Shown here: in pieces, positions 1-8,160 of the stretch
How the letters are laid out: the number at the start of each line of letters is the position of its first letter
How positions within the stretch are numbered: the stretch's first letter is position 1
Origin: Chitinophagaceae bacterium
GTDB taxonomy: Bacteria > Bacteroidota > Bacteroidia > Chitinophagales > Chitinophagaceae
Length of the DNA stretch: 11,932 nucleotides
Reading direction: 5' to 3'
Assembly (NCBI GenBank): GCA_947461645.1
Contig: CANHMN010000030.1
Coordinates: 1-11,932, forward strand
Position numbers and translations under genes: made by a program
The notes under the pieces: model-generated
The model's input: the letters and a program-made list of their open reading frames with translations, nothing else
The model's database searches: none
Told to the model about the DNA's origin: nothing

Positions 1-45
1 CTGTCTATTGAGGGTAATTTCAACCCAAAAATGACGCCACTTTGT

Positions 46-53
46 TATCTTTG
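46..53 (+). promoter_or_regulatory. -7 promoter box of the glmM-like/cysteine desulfurase operon
   Basis: The sequence TATCTTTG fits the Bacteroidota sigma-70-type -7 consensus TAnnTTTG. It ends 18 bases before the ATG at 72, so transcription would start near 57-60. This argues against the in-frame TTG at 42 as the start codon, since it lies upstream of the box. I see no clear -33 TTTG at the usual spacing; TTTC at 18-21 is the nearest candidate and is weak. Confidence 0.6.
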
Positions 54-71
54 CCGCATCAATTTGAAGAT

Positions 72-1481
72 ATGGCGCTGATAAAAAGCATTTCGGGCAT
101 TAGGGGTACAATTGGTGGAGAAACCGGCAACAATTTAACACCACTTGATGTGGTGCGTTTTGCCGCAGCTTATGGCACTTGGTTGATGGAAGCCAACCTT
201 CCATCTCAACCGAATGCACGCAAAAAAGTTGTTATCGGAAGAGACGGTAGAATAAGTGGCAACCTTGTATCCGAACTTGTGTCCTCCACTTTAATTTCTC
301 TTGGAATAGATGTAATTGACTTGGGGTTGAGTACAACGCCAACAGTTGAGATGGCCGTTACCGCACTCAAAGCCGATGGAGGCATCATCCTTACAGCAAG
401 TCATAACCCTAAAGAGTGGAATGCGCTAAAGTTGCTCAACAACAAAGGTGAGTTCATTAGTGGTGAGGAGGGAAAGAAAATACTCGATATTGCTGCAACG
501 GAATCCTATTTTTTTGCTGATATTGACAAATTGGGCATGAAGTGTGAAGACCATTCCATGCTTACAGAACACATCAAGACCATTGTAAATCATCCTTTGG
601 TAGATCAAAAAGCTATTGTGCAAGCCAATATAAGTGTTGTTGTAGATGCCATCAACAGTACCGGAGCAATGGCTGTTCCGCAATTGCTTGAAGCATTGGG
701 TGTGAAAAAAGTTCAAGTTATCAACTCAGAAATGAACGGAAATTTTGCACATAATCCTGAGCCACTGCCGGAACACTTAACCGCTTTGAGTCAAGCTGTT
801 GTTGCCAACGGCGCGCATTTGGGTATTGCAGTTGATCCTGATGTAGACAGACTTTGCTTTGTTTGTGAAGATGGATCCATGTTTGGTGAAGAATATACTT
901 TGGTTGCAGTAGCAGATTATATGCTCAGTAAAAAGGCAGGCAATACCGTTAGTAATATGTCTTCTACAAGGGCATTAAAAGATGTTACTGAAAAACATGG
1001 CGGTGCCTATCATTCAAGTGCCGTTGGAGAAGTTAATGTGGTTGCTAAAATGAAGGAAGTGAATGCAGTAATCGGAGGTGAGGGCAACGGAGGTATTATC
1101 GTTCCTGATTTGCATTATGGCAGAGATGCCTTGATTGGGATAGCGTTGTTTCTTACTCACTTGGTAAAATCCAGCATGACCATCAAACAACTCAGAAATA
1201 CTTACCCTAATTACTTCATGAGTAAAAATAAAGTAACACTCGAGCAAGGTATTGATGTTGAATATATATTTGAAAGCATCCAAAAAAAATACAAATCAAA
1301 TCCCATCAACACCGATGATGGATTGAAAATTGAGTTTGATAAAGATTGGGTTCACCTTAGAACCAGCAACACCGAACCGATAATCAGGATTTATGCAGAG
1401 AGCAGCTTTGAAACAACCGCAGACCATATTGCACATAAGCTTATTAAAGATATTCAGGAATCCATTCTTCAGAAAAGTTAA
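72..1481 (+). CDS. glmM: Phosphoglucosamine mutase / phosphomannomutase family protein (GlmM-like)
   Basis: This is a 469-residue alpha-D-phosphohexomutase. It interconverts hexose 1- and 6-phosphates through a phosphoserine; the likely role is glucosamine-6-phosphate to glucosamine-1-phosphate for UDP-GlcNAc, peptidoglycan and LPS. All four family motifs are visible: the phosphoserine loop TASHNP (108-113, Ser110), the metal-binding DPDVDR (255-260), the sugar-specificity loop GGEGNGG (335-341) and the C-terminal phosphate-binding RTSNTEP (430-436). Length is normal. The ATG at 72 was chosen over the in-frame TTG at 42 because the TTG lies upstream of the -7 box and the family N-terminus (LIKSISGIRG) begins just after this ATG. 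The specificity loop differs from the GEQSGH-type loop of proteobacterial GlmM and resembles archaeal-type phosphomannomutases, so the exact substrate is inferred. A cysteine desulfurase gene follows after 5 bases. The family is certain; the gene symbol is less so. Confidence 0.88.
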   Translation: MALIKSISGIRGTIGGETGNNLTPLDVVRFAAAYGTWLMEANLPSQPNARKKVVIGRDGRISGNLVSELVSSTLISLGIDVIDLGLSTTPTVEMAVTALKADGGIILTASHNPKEWNALKLLNNKGEFISGEEGKKILDIAATESYFFADIDKLGMKCEDHSMLTEHIKTIVNHPLVDQKAIVQANISVVVDAINSTGAMAVPQLLEALGVKKVQVINSEMNGNFAHNPEPLPEHLTALSQAVVANGAHLGIAVDPDVDRLCFVCEDGSMFGEEYTLVAVADYMLSKKAGNTVSNMSSTRALKDVTEKHGGAYHSSAVGEVNVVAKMKEVNAVIGGEGNGGIIVPDLHYGRDALIGIALFLTHLVKSSMTIKQLRNTYPNYFMSKNKVTLEQGIDVEYIFESIQKKYKSNPINTDDGLKIEFDKDWVHLRTSNTEPIIRIYAESSFETTADHIAHKLIKDIQESILQKS

Positions 1482-1486
1482 CAACG

Positions 1487-2617
1487 ATGAGTCGTATTTA
1501 TTTTGACAATGCAGCCACCACTTCTATTGATCCATTAGTAGTAGAAGCCATGATGCCTTACCTTATGGATAAATTCGGAAATCCTTCTTCTATTTATTCT
1601 TATGGCAGGGAAACCAAAATAGCCATTGAAACGGCGAGGAAATCAGTAGCTAAAACATTAAACGCTCACCCTTCAGAAATATTTTTTACAAGTGGTGGTA
1701 CAGAAAGCAACAATACGGCCATTCATGCTTCAGTAAGAGATTTGGGCTGCAAGCATATCATCACATCTCCGATAGAACACCATGCCGTATCCCACACCGT
1801 TGAACATTTACAACAAATAGGATTGGTAAAAGTGAGTTATGTTAAGTTGCAGTCAGATGGTCATATCGATTTAAGCGATTTAGAAAAATTGCTTGCCGAA
1901 AGCAGTGAAAAAACTTTGGTTTCACTCATGCATGCCAACAATGAAATCGGCAACATACTTGATTTGGACGCTGTTGGAAAATTATGCAAGCAATACAATG
2001 CACTTTTTCACAGCGATACCGTTCAAACTGTTGGTCATTTTCCAATTGATTTGTCGAAAACGCATGTGCACTTCATTACCGGAGCGGCTCATAAGTTTCA
2101 TGGCCCCAAAGGTGTCGGATTGCTGTACATCAACCAAAACATCAGCATAAAGCCGTTTATTTTTGGTGGAGGGCAGGAGAGAAACATGCGTGCAGGTACA
2201 GAGAACATTTATGGAATTGTAGGTTTTGCAAAAGCACTTGAATTGGTTACACAACATTATGAGGCAGACCGAGCAAAGATAGAGGGCCTTAAAAAAAGAA
2301 TGCAACAAAAGCTAACGGAAGCCTTTCCGGAAATTGTTTTTAATGGTGATGTTAATGGCAACAGTTTATATACTGTTCTTAGTGCAGGGTTTCCTAGAAC
2401 CCAACAATCAGAAATGTTGTTGATGAATCTTGACATCAACCACATTTGTGCCAGTGGAGGAAGTGCATGTTCTTCAGGGGCAGAGGCTGGAAGTCATGTG
2501 ATTAAAGCCATTAGCAACGGTAAGTCTCAAGCAACAGTAAGATTCAGTTTTTGCAAAAACAATACTGATGAGGAAATTGATTTTGTTGTGGAGAAACTTA
2601 AAACCCTCCTTCATTAA
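1487..2617 (+). CDS. Cysteine desulfurase, NifS/IscS type (group I)
   Basis: This 376-residue PLP-dependent enzyme removes sulfur from L-cysteine to give alanine and an enzyme persulfide, which feeds Fe-S cluster assembly and/or tRNA and cofactor thiolation in the cytoplasm. Visible are the N-terminal YFDNAATT, His98 in the EHHAV motif, Asp177 and Gln180 of the PLP pocket (HSDTVQTVG), the Schiff-base Lys203 in AAHKFHGPKG, and catalytic Cys328 in GGSACSSG. The extended Cys loop (SACSSGAEAGS) marks group I (NifS/IscS) rather than SufS, which carries an RxGHHCA-type site. No scaffold gene (iscU, nifU, sufBCD) is in the window, so NifS or IscS cannot be decided. It begins 5 bases after the glmM-like stop, so the two are probably cotranscribed. 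Its TAA overlaps the stop of the convergent dioxygenase gene by four bases. Confidence 0.93.
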   Translation: MSRIYFDNAATTSIDPLVVEAMMPYLMDKFGNPSSIYSYGRETKIAIETARKSVAKTLNAHPSEIFFTSGGTESNNTAIHASVRDLGCKHIITSPIEHHAVSHTVEHLQQIGLVKVSYVKLQSDGHIDLSDLEKLLAESSEKTLVSLMHANNEIGNILDLDAVGKLCKQYNALFHSDTVQTVGHFPIDLSKTHVHFITGAAHKFHGPKGVGLLYINQNISIKPFIFGGGQERNMRAGTENIYGIVGFAKALELVTQHYEADRAKIEGLKKRMQQKLTEAFPEIVFNGDVNGNSLYTVLSAGFPRTQQSEMLLMNLDINHICASGGSACSSGAEAGSHVIKAISNGKSQATVRFSFCKNNTDEEIDFVVEKLKTLLH

Positions 2618-3660
2618 TACCTGTAGCCTAATGCACTTTTTAAAGCAGCCGGCAATTCCGGTAGCGCACTTTTGTGAACCAGGAAACTGTTGAGCTGACC
2701 TATCTCTTTGAACACAAAATGTTTTTCCATCGCGCCTTGCAAATATCCTGCACCTGTGCTTCCACCGGTTCCTACTCTGCTGCCGATCATTCTTCTAACC
2801 ATATTGATGTGTCTGTTGCGCCAATTGCCCAGCTGGTTGTCGAGTTCCAAAAGGGTATCCAACAATTGAAAGGGAAGTTCCAATAAAGGATAACCTCTGT
2901 AAAGCTTTATGAAAAGCGCAGAGCGACAAGCTTTGGCTGATAATGATCTTTCGGCATCATTGTTGTTTACATCGTGAAAGATGTTTTTAAAATAGCTGCT
3001 GTTTTGTTTCTCTGCATCTGAAAGTCCGTCACTATAAATTTTTTCATAGTCGTCCCAAAAAGGATTGGAGTTGCTTTGGGTAATTGATTGGTAATCTTTC
3101 CAGTATGCTGTATTGTCCAGAAAAGGCATTCTCTCAAGCCAAGTATTTAAGAGAGACAACAATGAGGGTTCTTTTTCGGCTGCTTTTATGGTTTCAATAT
3201 CGGTTGTGTTCAATTGTGAAGTATAATAATGCTGCCCGTGTCTGTGCTCAAATTTTAAACCTAGTCGTGCTTCAATAATTTTAAACTGCCAGCTCTGAAA
3301 TCCTGATGCAGGTCTTAGCAAATCTCTGAATTCAAGAAAATCCATTGGTGTCATAGTTTCGAGAATGTCTATTTGCTGCACCAACACTTTTAAAATTGTT
3401 CCAACGCGCTTTAACCTATGAACAACAGTTTGAAGCTCATCAGAGTTATCGTTAATAGATTCTTTACCCATTAGCTTCGTTACGGAGTCTATTTCAAACA
3501 ACACTTGTTTAAACCACAATTCATAAGCCTGGTGAATGATAATGAAAAGCATTTCATCATGGGCAGGGATATTGCCAGGTTGAAAGCTAACTGGATGTTG
3601 TGCATGAATGATTTTGTCGAGTTGAAGATACTCGCTATAGTAAACAGGCTTATGCTCCAT
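2614..3660 (-). CDS. kynA: Tryptophan 2,3-dioxygenase
   Basis: This 348-residue heme enzyme opens the indole ring of L-tryptophan with O2 to give N-formylkynurenine, the first step of the kynurenine pathway. The key residues are present. The distal segment has Phe39 and His43 in HDEMLFIIIHQAYELWFKQ. The substrate carboxylate site has Arg112 and Ser119 (FRDLLRPASGFQSWQF). His284 in NWRNRH is the proximal heme ligand, and Thr298 lies in GTGGSTGAGYL. The spacings Arg112-Ser119 (7) and His284-Thr298 (14) equal those I recall for the Xanthomonas enzyme (Arg117-Ser124, His240-Thr254). At 348 residues it is longer than that roughly 300-residue enzyme; the extra length lies mostly between residues 140 and 280. 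No kynureninase, formamidase or later pathway gene is nearby, so NAD synthesis or catabolism cannot be decided. The T9SS protein gene lies 57 bases upstream on the same strand, but a -7 box sits in the gap. Confidence 0.95.
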   Translation of the reverse strand: MEHKPVYYSEYLQLDKIIHAQHPVSFQPGNIPAHDEMLFIIIHQAYELWFKQVLFEIDSVTKLMGKESINDNSDELQTVVHRLKRVGTILKVLVQQIDILETMTPMDFLEFRDLLRPASGFQSWQFKIIEARLGLKFEHRHGQHYYTSQLNTTDIETIKAAEKEPSLLSLLNTWLERMPFLDNTAYWKDYQSITQSNSNPFWDDYEKIYSDGLSDAEKQNSSYFKNIFHDVNNNDAERSLSAKACRSALFIKLYRGYPLLELPFQLLDTLLELDNQLGNWRNRHINMVRRMIGSRVGTGGSTGAGYLQGAMEKHFVFKEIGQLNSFLVHKSALPELPAALKSALGYRY

Positions 3661-3673
3661 AAAGCGTTTTTTG

Positions 3674-3681
3674 CAAACTTA
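3674..3681 (-). promoter_or_regulatory. -7 promoter box of the tryptophan dioxygenase gene
   Basis: On the minus strand this reads TAAGTTTG, a full match to TAnnTTTG, ending 13 bases before the ATG at 3660. It lies in the 57-base gap after the upstream T9SS protein gene, so the dioxygenase probably has its own promoter. I cannot identify a -33 element. Confidence 0.5.
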
Positions 3682-3717
3682 AGTCAAGTTGCTGAAAGTA
3701 AATAAAAGTAAAGCTGC

Positions 3718-5484
3718 TTATCGAATCAGGATGGTGGCGCCCTTCAAAACCACCTGCTTGTTGCGCTCTGGGTCAAAATAGTTGAGGTACCAAACATAGG
3801 TGCCTGCATTGGCATCTTTTCCTTTGTAACGGCCGTCCCATTTTTTGTTCCAGTTTTCGGTGTAGAACAAACGGTTTCCAAACCTGTCGAAAACGGCGAA
3901 TTTGAGTTGTTGCGCTTTGTAGGCGTTTAGGGGATAAAGAAAATCGTTGAGTCCGTCGCCGTTTGGTGTGAAGGCATTCGGAACAGCAATGAAGCAATTG
4001 CGAACAATTTTTATATAAACGGTATTGGAATCTACACAGCCAAGGTTGTTGGTGATGATAAGTTTTACCGGTATCTGGTAATCTTGATTGGTTGCGTTGG
4101 GGTAAGCTTGAGTATGTTCGGAAGGAGAATTTTCTATCAAAGTATTTCCATTTCCAAAATTCCACGACCATTGTTGAATACTATCTCCAATACTACGACT
4201 GAAGAATATTCCGCCATCGTCTGGACAAATGATATTTGTTGCTCCTATTCCGGCTTTAAGCGTGTTGTATAAATAAATGGTATCCCTGTACCTTACTTTG
4301 CAGTTGTATTGATTGGTGATTTCGATGGAAGTTATACGATTGCCAAAGATCGGATAAACAACAACAGGATTTGGGCTGTTGCTGGTGTTGGTTATTTGGC
4401 TATCGAAAGTCCATTGAAAAGAAGTGATACCAGCTGGATATTTAGGGAAATAACTAACAGTATCGTATTTGCAACCATATTTTATGTTCCAGAAGAATTC
4501 TGCGTTCATTTTAGGAACTACAGTAAATGGTGTGGAATTTGTTCCTGAGGGTATAACATTATCGCAGTTGTCCAAAAGGGTATTGTTGTCTGCTCCATTT
4601 TTAATTCTAATGGTATAATTGCCGGGAGGGAGTGTATCGCTGAGAATGATAGAAAGTGAATCTGTATCGAAACCGGTATTGCAGCCACCAGATTCACATC
4701 TGAAACCACTTACACTTGACACAATTGGACTACTTATGGGGTTGCCACTGTTGTCTATAATTTCGAATTCTGTGTTGTCGCGCTTGGTAATGCTACTGCA
4801 CATTATTTTCTTGTTGAATTTCAGACCAATTCTAGTGCCATTGCATAGGTCAGCAGTTACTTTTGAAATGGCAGGAGGGGTGTTGTCTGTGATGTTGTCT
4901 CTGCCAATATCAAAAGAAAGAACATAACCACTTTGCGTATCATCGTAATGACTCACCAACAAAAGGTATTCATGGCCTTGGATGAGATTGGGTGAAAGGG
5001 CAAAATTGGGTGCGTTGTCAGTAGGAAAGGAAGCACATTGAATAAAGTTAGCCCCCGTTAAAGATGCACCGGTTAAACCCGGAGTACCCGACCAATTGCC
5101 TATAACTACCATTGTAGGGTCTCGAAAAACATCCTGTATATTTCTTCCGGTTACATCATAAAGTTGCCAATCGTAATCGTCGCCTGGGTTGTTGGGGGTA
5201 ATCACAAAACTGATAGGGCCACTTGCATAGCAGGTAAACTTATACCAAAAGGGATTTTTATCGGTGTAGTTTACAGATGATCCATCGCTGCATCCCGGAA
5301 CCACAAGGCTTGAGGTACTGAAGATGGGAACCGAGCTTTGACTTAAGCCTCTCGTTCCGCACACTGGAAGTGCAGTTTGTGGAATCTGCCCTAAAGTAAT
5401 ACAATTGTTTATTTTAAGAGATTGCTGTGCAGTAGAAGTCCACACATAAAAAAAAGACATCAGTATTACCAACCATCTTTTCAT
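3718..5484 (-). CDS. T9SS type B sorting domain-containing secreted protein with PKD-like domains
   Basis: This is an exported protein of 588 residues and unknown specific function. A signal peptide covers about residues 1-19 (MKRWLVILMSFFYVW, then TSTA before QQ). A beta-rich N-terminal domain follows, including PFWYKFTCYASGPISF and GDDYDWQLYDVTG. Next is an Ig-like/Big_5-like domain (about 200-325, starting DNTPPAISKVTADLCNG). Two PKD-like segments follow, with FQWTFDSQ near 356 and QQWSWNFGNGN near 437. The last ~87 residues are the gliding-motility-associated (CHU_C) T9SS type B sorting domain: PNAFTPNGDGLND at 502-514, FDRFGNRLFY, KWDGRYKGK, AGTYVWYL and a final KGATILIR. The mature part has 15 cysteines, many probably disulfide-bonded. 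By family knowledge such proteins cross the outer membrane through T9SS and stay on the surface or are released. The start at 5484 puts the signal peptide at the very N-terminus; an alternative start at 5505 would add seven residues (MFNFVAV). No catalytic domain is visible; an adhesin or surface role is a guess. Confidence 0.9.
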   Translation of the reverse strand: MKRWLVILMSFFYVWTSTAQQSLKINNCITLGQIPQTALPVCGTRGLSQSSVPIFSTSSLVVPGCSDGSSVNYTDKNPFWYKFTCYASGPISFVITPNNPGDDYDWQLYDVTGRNIQDVFRDPTMVVIGNWSGTPGLTGASLTGANFIQCASFPTDNAPNFALSPNLIQGHEYLLLVSHYDDTQSGYVLSFDIGRDNITDNTPPAISKVTADLCNGTRIGLKFNKKIMCSSITKRDNTEFEIIDNSGNPISSPIVSSVSGFRCESGGCNTGFDTDSLSIILSDTLPPGNYTIRIKNGADNNTLLDNCDNVIPSGTNSTPFTVVPKMNAEFFWNIKYGCKYDTVSYFPKYPAGITSFQWTFDSQITNTSNSPNPVVVYPIFGNRITSIEITNQYNCKVRYRDTIYLYNTLKAGIGATNIICPDDGGIFFSRSIGDSIQQWSWNFGNGNTLIENSPSEHTQAYPNATNQDYQIPVKLIITNNLGCVDSNTVYIKIVRNCFIAVPNAFTPNGDGLNDFLYPLNAYKAQQLKFAVFDRFGNRLFYTENWNKKWDGRYKGKDANAGTYVWYLNYFDPERNKQVVLKGATILIR

Positions 5485-5492
5485 AACAGCAA

Positions 5493-5500
5493 CAAAATTA
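5493..5500 (-). promoter_or_regulatory. Possible -7 box for the T9SS cargo gene
   Basis: On the minus strand this reads TAATTTTG, matching TAnnTTTG, but it ends only 8 bases before the ATG at 5484. A second near match, TTACTTTG at 5503-5510, has one mismatch and the more usual 18-base distance. Either could drive the gene; read-through from mutS is also possible because I see no convincing terminator in the 72-base gap. Confidence 0.35.
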
Positions 5501-5556
5501 AACAAAGTAACGTAAGGTTAAATGACTTCAGTTGAATAAAATTCTTTAACAAATCA

Positions 5557-8154
5557 TTAGTTGATTTTGTTCTTAATTTCCTGAAGTTTTAACAATGCCT
5601 CCACGGGGGTGAGTCTGTTAATGTCAACTTCGCTGAGTAGCTTTCTTATTTCGTTAAATGTGAAGGAATGTGCATCAAAAATACTCAGTTGCATTTTAGA
5701 GCTGCCGGTTGCTTTTAGGTTTTCCTCAATTGATGTGCCTTGGTCTCGGCTTTCTTCCAATTGTTTGAGCATTTCGTTGGCCCGTTCAATCAATAGAGGC
5801 GGCATTCCTGCCATTCTGGCCACATGAATACCAAAACTATGCGTGCTTCCACCGGGCGCAAGCTTTCGAAGAAAAATGATTTTATTGCCTGATTCCTTGT
5901 TGGTGATGTGGAAGTTTTTAATCCTTGAAAACTTATTTTCCAGCTCGTTAAGTTCATGGTAGTGTGTGGCAAACAAGGTTTTCGGGGCAAAGGGGCTCTC
6001 GTGGAGGTATTCTGCTATGCTCCAAGCAATAGAGATGCCGTCATACGTAGAAGTACCTCTGCCTATTTCATCCAGAATTATTAGGCTGTTGGCAGATAGG
6101 TTGTTGATAATGCTTGCGGTTTCATTCATTTCCACCATGAACGTACTCTCTCCTCCGCTGAGGTTATCCGAAGCACCAACCCTGGTAAAGATTTTATCTG
6201 TTAAGGGTACTTTTGCGTAGGAAGCAGGAACGTAACTTCCCATGTGGGCCAAAAGGGTGATGAGGGCAGTTTGCCTTAATATCGCACTCTTACCACTCAT
6301 GTTGGGGCCAGTTAAAATTATGATCTGCTGTTGCTCGGCATCAAGCAAAACATCGTTGGTGATGTAGCTTTCGCCCACAGGTAAATTTCTTTCAATAACA
6401 GGATGTCTGCTGTCTTTAAGCTCTAATTCTTTACCTATATGTACTTCGGGTTTTTTATATCCAAGGTGGATGGCATTTTCAGCAAAACAAGTGAGGCAGT
6501 CCAAAACGGCCATTACCTGCCCATTTATTTGCATAGGGGCGATATAATCTTGCAACTCGTTAAGCAATTCCTGAAACAATTGTTGTTCAATTTGGTAGAT
6601 TTTGTCCTCCGCTCCTAGGATTTTTTCTTCGTAAACTTTGAGCTCAGGGGTGATGTATCTTTCCGCGTTCGTTAAAGTTTGTTTGCGAATCCAGGTTTCG
6701 GGGACTTTATCTTTATGTACATTGGTTACTTCAAGATAATAACCGAATACATTGTTGTAACTTATTTTTAAAGATGAAATGCCGGTATTTGCGGCTTCTT
6801 TTTGTTGAAGTTCGAGAAGAAAATTCTTGCCTCCGCTGGAGATGTTTCTCAGCTCGTCTAGCTCAGGATGTATGCCCGAAGCAATGAGGCCGCCTTTGTT
6901 GGCTGCTGCAGGAGGATTTTCAATAATGGTGTTTAGAATTTTATCTAAAATCAACTGACAAGGATTCAGTGCATCTGATAATCTTTTCAGGTATTCATTT
7001 TCGGTATGGATGCAGGCATTTTTGATGAGCGATGTTTGCTGTAATCCTTTTGCTACTTGAAGTACTTCGCGAGGATTGATTTTCCGCAGCGGAATTTTTG
7101 CAGCGAGTCTTTCCACATCTCCTGCTTGTTTGATGAATTGACGAAGCTGGTCTTTAATTTCAGAATGTTGAAGCAGAAAGTCTACTGCATTTAATCTTTC
7201 ATTTATTCTCAGTGTGTCATTCAACGGCATGAGCATCCATCTTTTCAGCAGTCTGGCACCCATGGGTGAGATGGTATTATTGATGACCTGATAAAGCGTG
7301 TGTGCTTTTTCGTTAGGGCTAATCAACTCAAGGTTTCTGATGGTAAACTGATCCATCCAAAGGTGATCATCCTTGTTGATTCGCTGCAGCGAGGTGATGT
7401 GCTGAAGATGCGGATGTTCGGTATCTTTCAGGTAATGCAAAATTGCTCCGGAGGCGATAATTCCCATAGAAAGGTTATCGATACCGAACCCTTTTAGAGA
7501 ATGAGTGCCGAAATGTTTCAACAAGATTTCCAAAGCATAAGTTTCCGTGAAAATCCACTCATCCAATAAATAAGTAAAAAAAGATTTTCCAAAGCAATCT
7601 TTGAAATATTGTTGATGGCTGCGCTGAAAAATCACTTCTGCAGGTTGCATGCTTTGAAGCAGTTTATCTGCATAGTCTTTGTCTCCCTCTGCAATAAAAA
7701 ATTCGCCGGTGGAGATGTCTAAAAAGGCAATGCCAATCACCTCTTTATTGAAATGCAGCGCCGCCAAAAAATTATTGCTATTGTGCTCAAGCAGTTTGTC
7801 GTTTACTGCAACGCCGGGTGTAACCAATTCAGTGACCCCACGTTTTACTATTCCTTTTGTGGTTTTTGGATCTTCCAGTTGGTCGCAGATGGCTACTCGG
7901 TAGCCTGCCTTCACCAATTTGTGCAAGTAAGTGTCAAGTGCATGATGAGGGAAGCCAGCCAACTCAAGCGAAGAGGCGTTGCCATTGTTTCGTTTGGTTA
8001 GGGTGATACCTAATACAGTTGATGCATTTACGGCATCTTGTCCAAAAGTTTCATAAAAATCTCCTACCCGAAACAACAGAATAGCATCAGGGTATTTTGC
8101 CTTGATCGCATTGTGCTGTTGCATTAATGGAGTATCTCCGTTGCCCTTTCCCAT
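5557..8154 (-). CDS. mutS: DNA mismatch repair protein MutS
   Basis: The 865-residue product recognises base mismatches and small loops and recruits MutL, starting post-replicative repair. The mismatch-wedge motif GDFYETF is at 32-38, with Phe33 and Glu35 corresponding to E. coli Phe36 and Glu38. The ATPase has Walker A GPNMSGKS (616-623), a signature segment DNLSGGESTFMVEM (to 676), Walker B LIILDEIGRGTSTYDG (691-706) and the ATHYHEL loop (729-735). Near the C-terminus QLSIF (822-826) looks like a sliding-clamp-binding motif, followed by the terminal helical domain (LTPVEALLKLQEIK). Length and domain order are those of full MutS1, not MutS2. The ATG at 8154 was chosen over the in-frame TTG at 8163, because that TTG is part of the -7 box and because MutS proteins usually begin shortly before the TPLMQQ segment. 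No mutL is in the window. Confidence 0.97.
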   Translation of the reverse strand: MGKGNGDTPLMQQHNAIKAKYPDAILLFRVGDFYETFGQDAVNASTVLGITLTKRNNGNASSLELAGFPHHALDTYLHKLVKAGYRVAICDQLEDPKTTKGIVKRGVTELVTPGVAVNDKLLEHNSNNFLAALHFNKEVIGIAFLDISTGEFFIAEGDKDYADKLLQSMQPAEVIFQRSHQQYFKDCFGKSFFTYLLDEWIFTETYALEILLKHFGTHSLKGFGIDNLSMGIIASGAILHYLKDTEHPHLQHITSLQRINKDDHLWMDQFTIRNLELISPNEKAHTLYQVINNTISPMGARLLKRWMLMPLNDTLRINERLNAVDFLLQHSEIKDQLRQFIKQAGDVERLAAKIPLRKINPREVLQVAKGLQQTSLIKNACIHTENEYLKRLSDALNPCQLILDKILNTIIENPPAAANKGGLIASGIHPELDELRNISSGGKNFLLELQQKEAANTGISSLKISYNNVFGYYLEVTNVHKDKVPETWIRKQTLTNAERYITPELKVYEEKILGAEDKIYQIEQQLFQELLNELQDYIAPMQINGQVMAVLDCLTCFAENAIHLGYKKPEVHIGKELELKDSRHPVIERNLPVGESYITNDVLLDAEQQQIIILTGPNMSGKSAILRQTALITLLAHMGSYVPASYAKVPLTDKIFTRVGASDNLSGGESTFMVEMNETASIINNLSANSLIILDEIGRGTSTYDGISIAWSIAEYLHESPFAPKTLFATHYHELNELENKFSRIKNFHITNKESGNKIIFLRKLAPGGSTHSFGIHVARMAGMPPLLIERANEMLKQLEESRDQGTSIEENLKATGSSKMQLSIFDAHSFTFNEIRKLLSEVDINRLTPVEALLKLQEIKNKIN

Positions 8155-8160
8155 AGCCTG

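Noticed and set aside
11..27. A short inverted repeat GGGT/ACCC upstream of the glmM-like gene
   Set aside because: The stem has only four pairs and no T run on either strand. It is too weak to call a terminator or operator.
1982..2308. A 108-codon minus-strand frame inside the cysteine desulfurase gene
   Set aside because: The plus-strand protein has all catalytic residues. The antisense product has no domain, and shadows of this length are expected.
3773..4171. A 132-codon minus-strand frame rich in Arg, Gln, His and Cys
   Set aside because: It lies wholly inside the T9SS protein gene in another frame. The host frame is intact through the sorting domain, so this is a shadow and not a frameshifted fragment.
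4619..4927. A 102-codon plus-strand frame opposite the T9SS protein gene
   Set aside because: Its sequence is the antisense of Ig-like and neighbouring coding sequence, and it has no promoter box or recognisable domain.
5506..5556. A possible terminator between mutS and the T9SS protein gene
   Set aside because: The only self-complementary stretch, TTCAGTTGAA (about 5527-5536), would leave a two-base loop, and no GC-rich stem is present.
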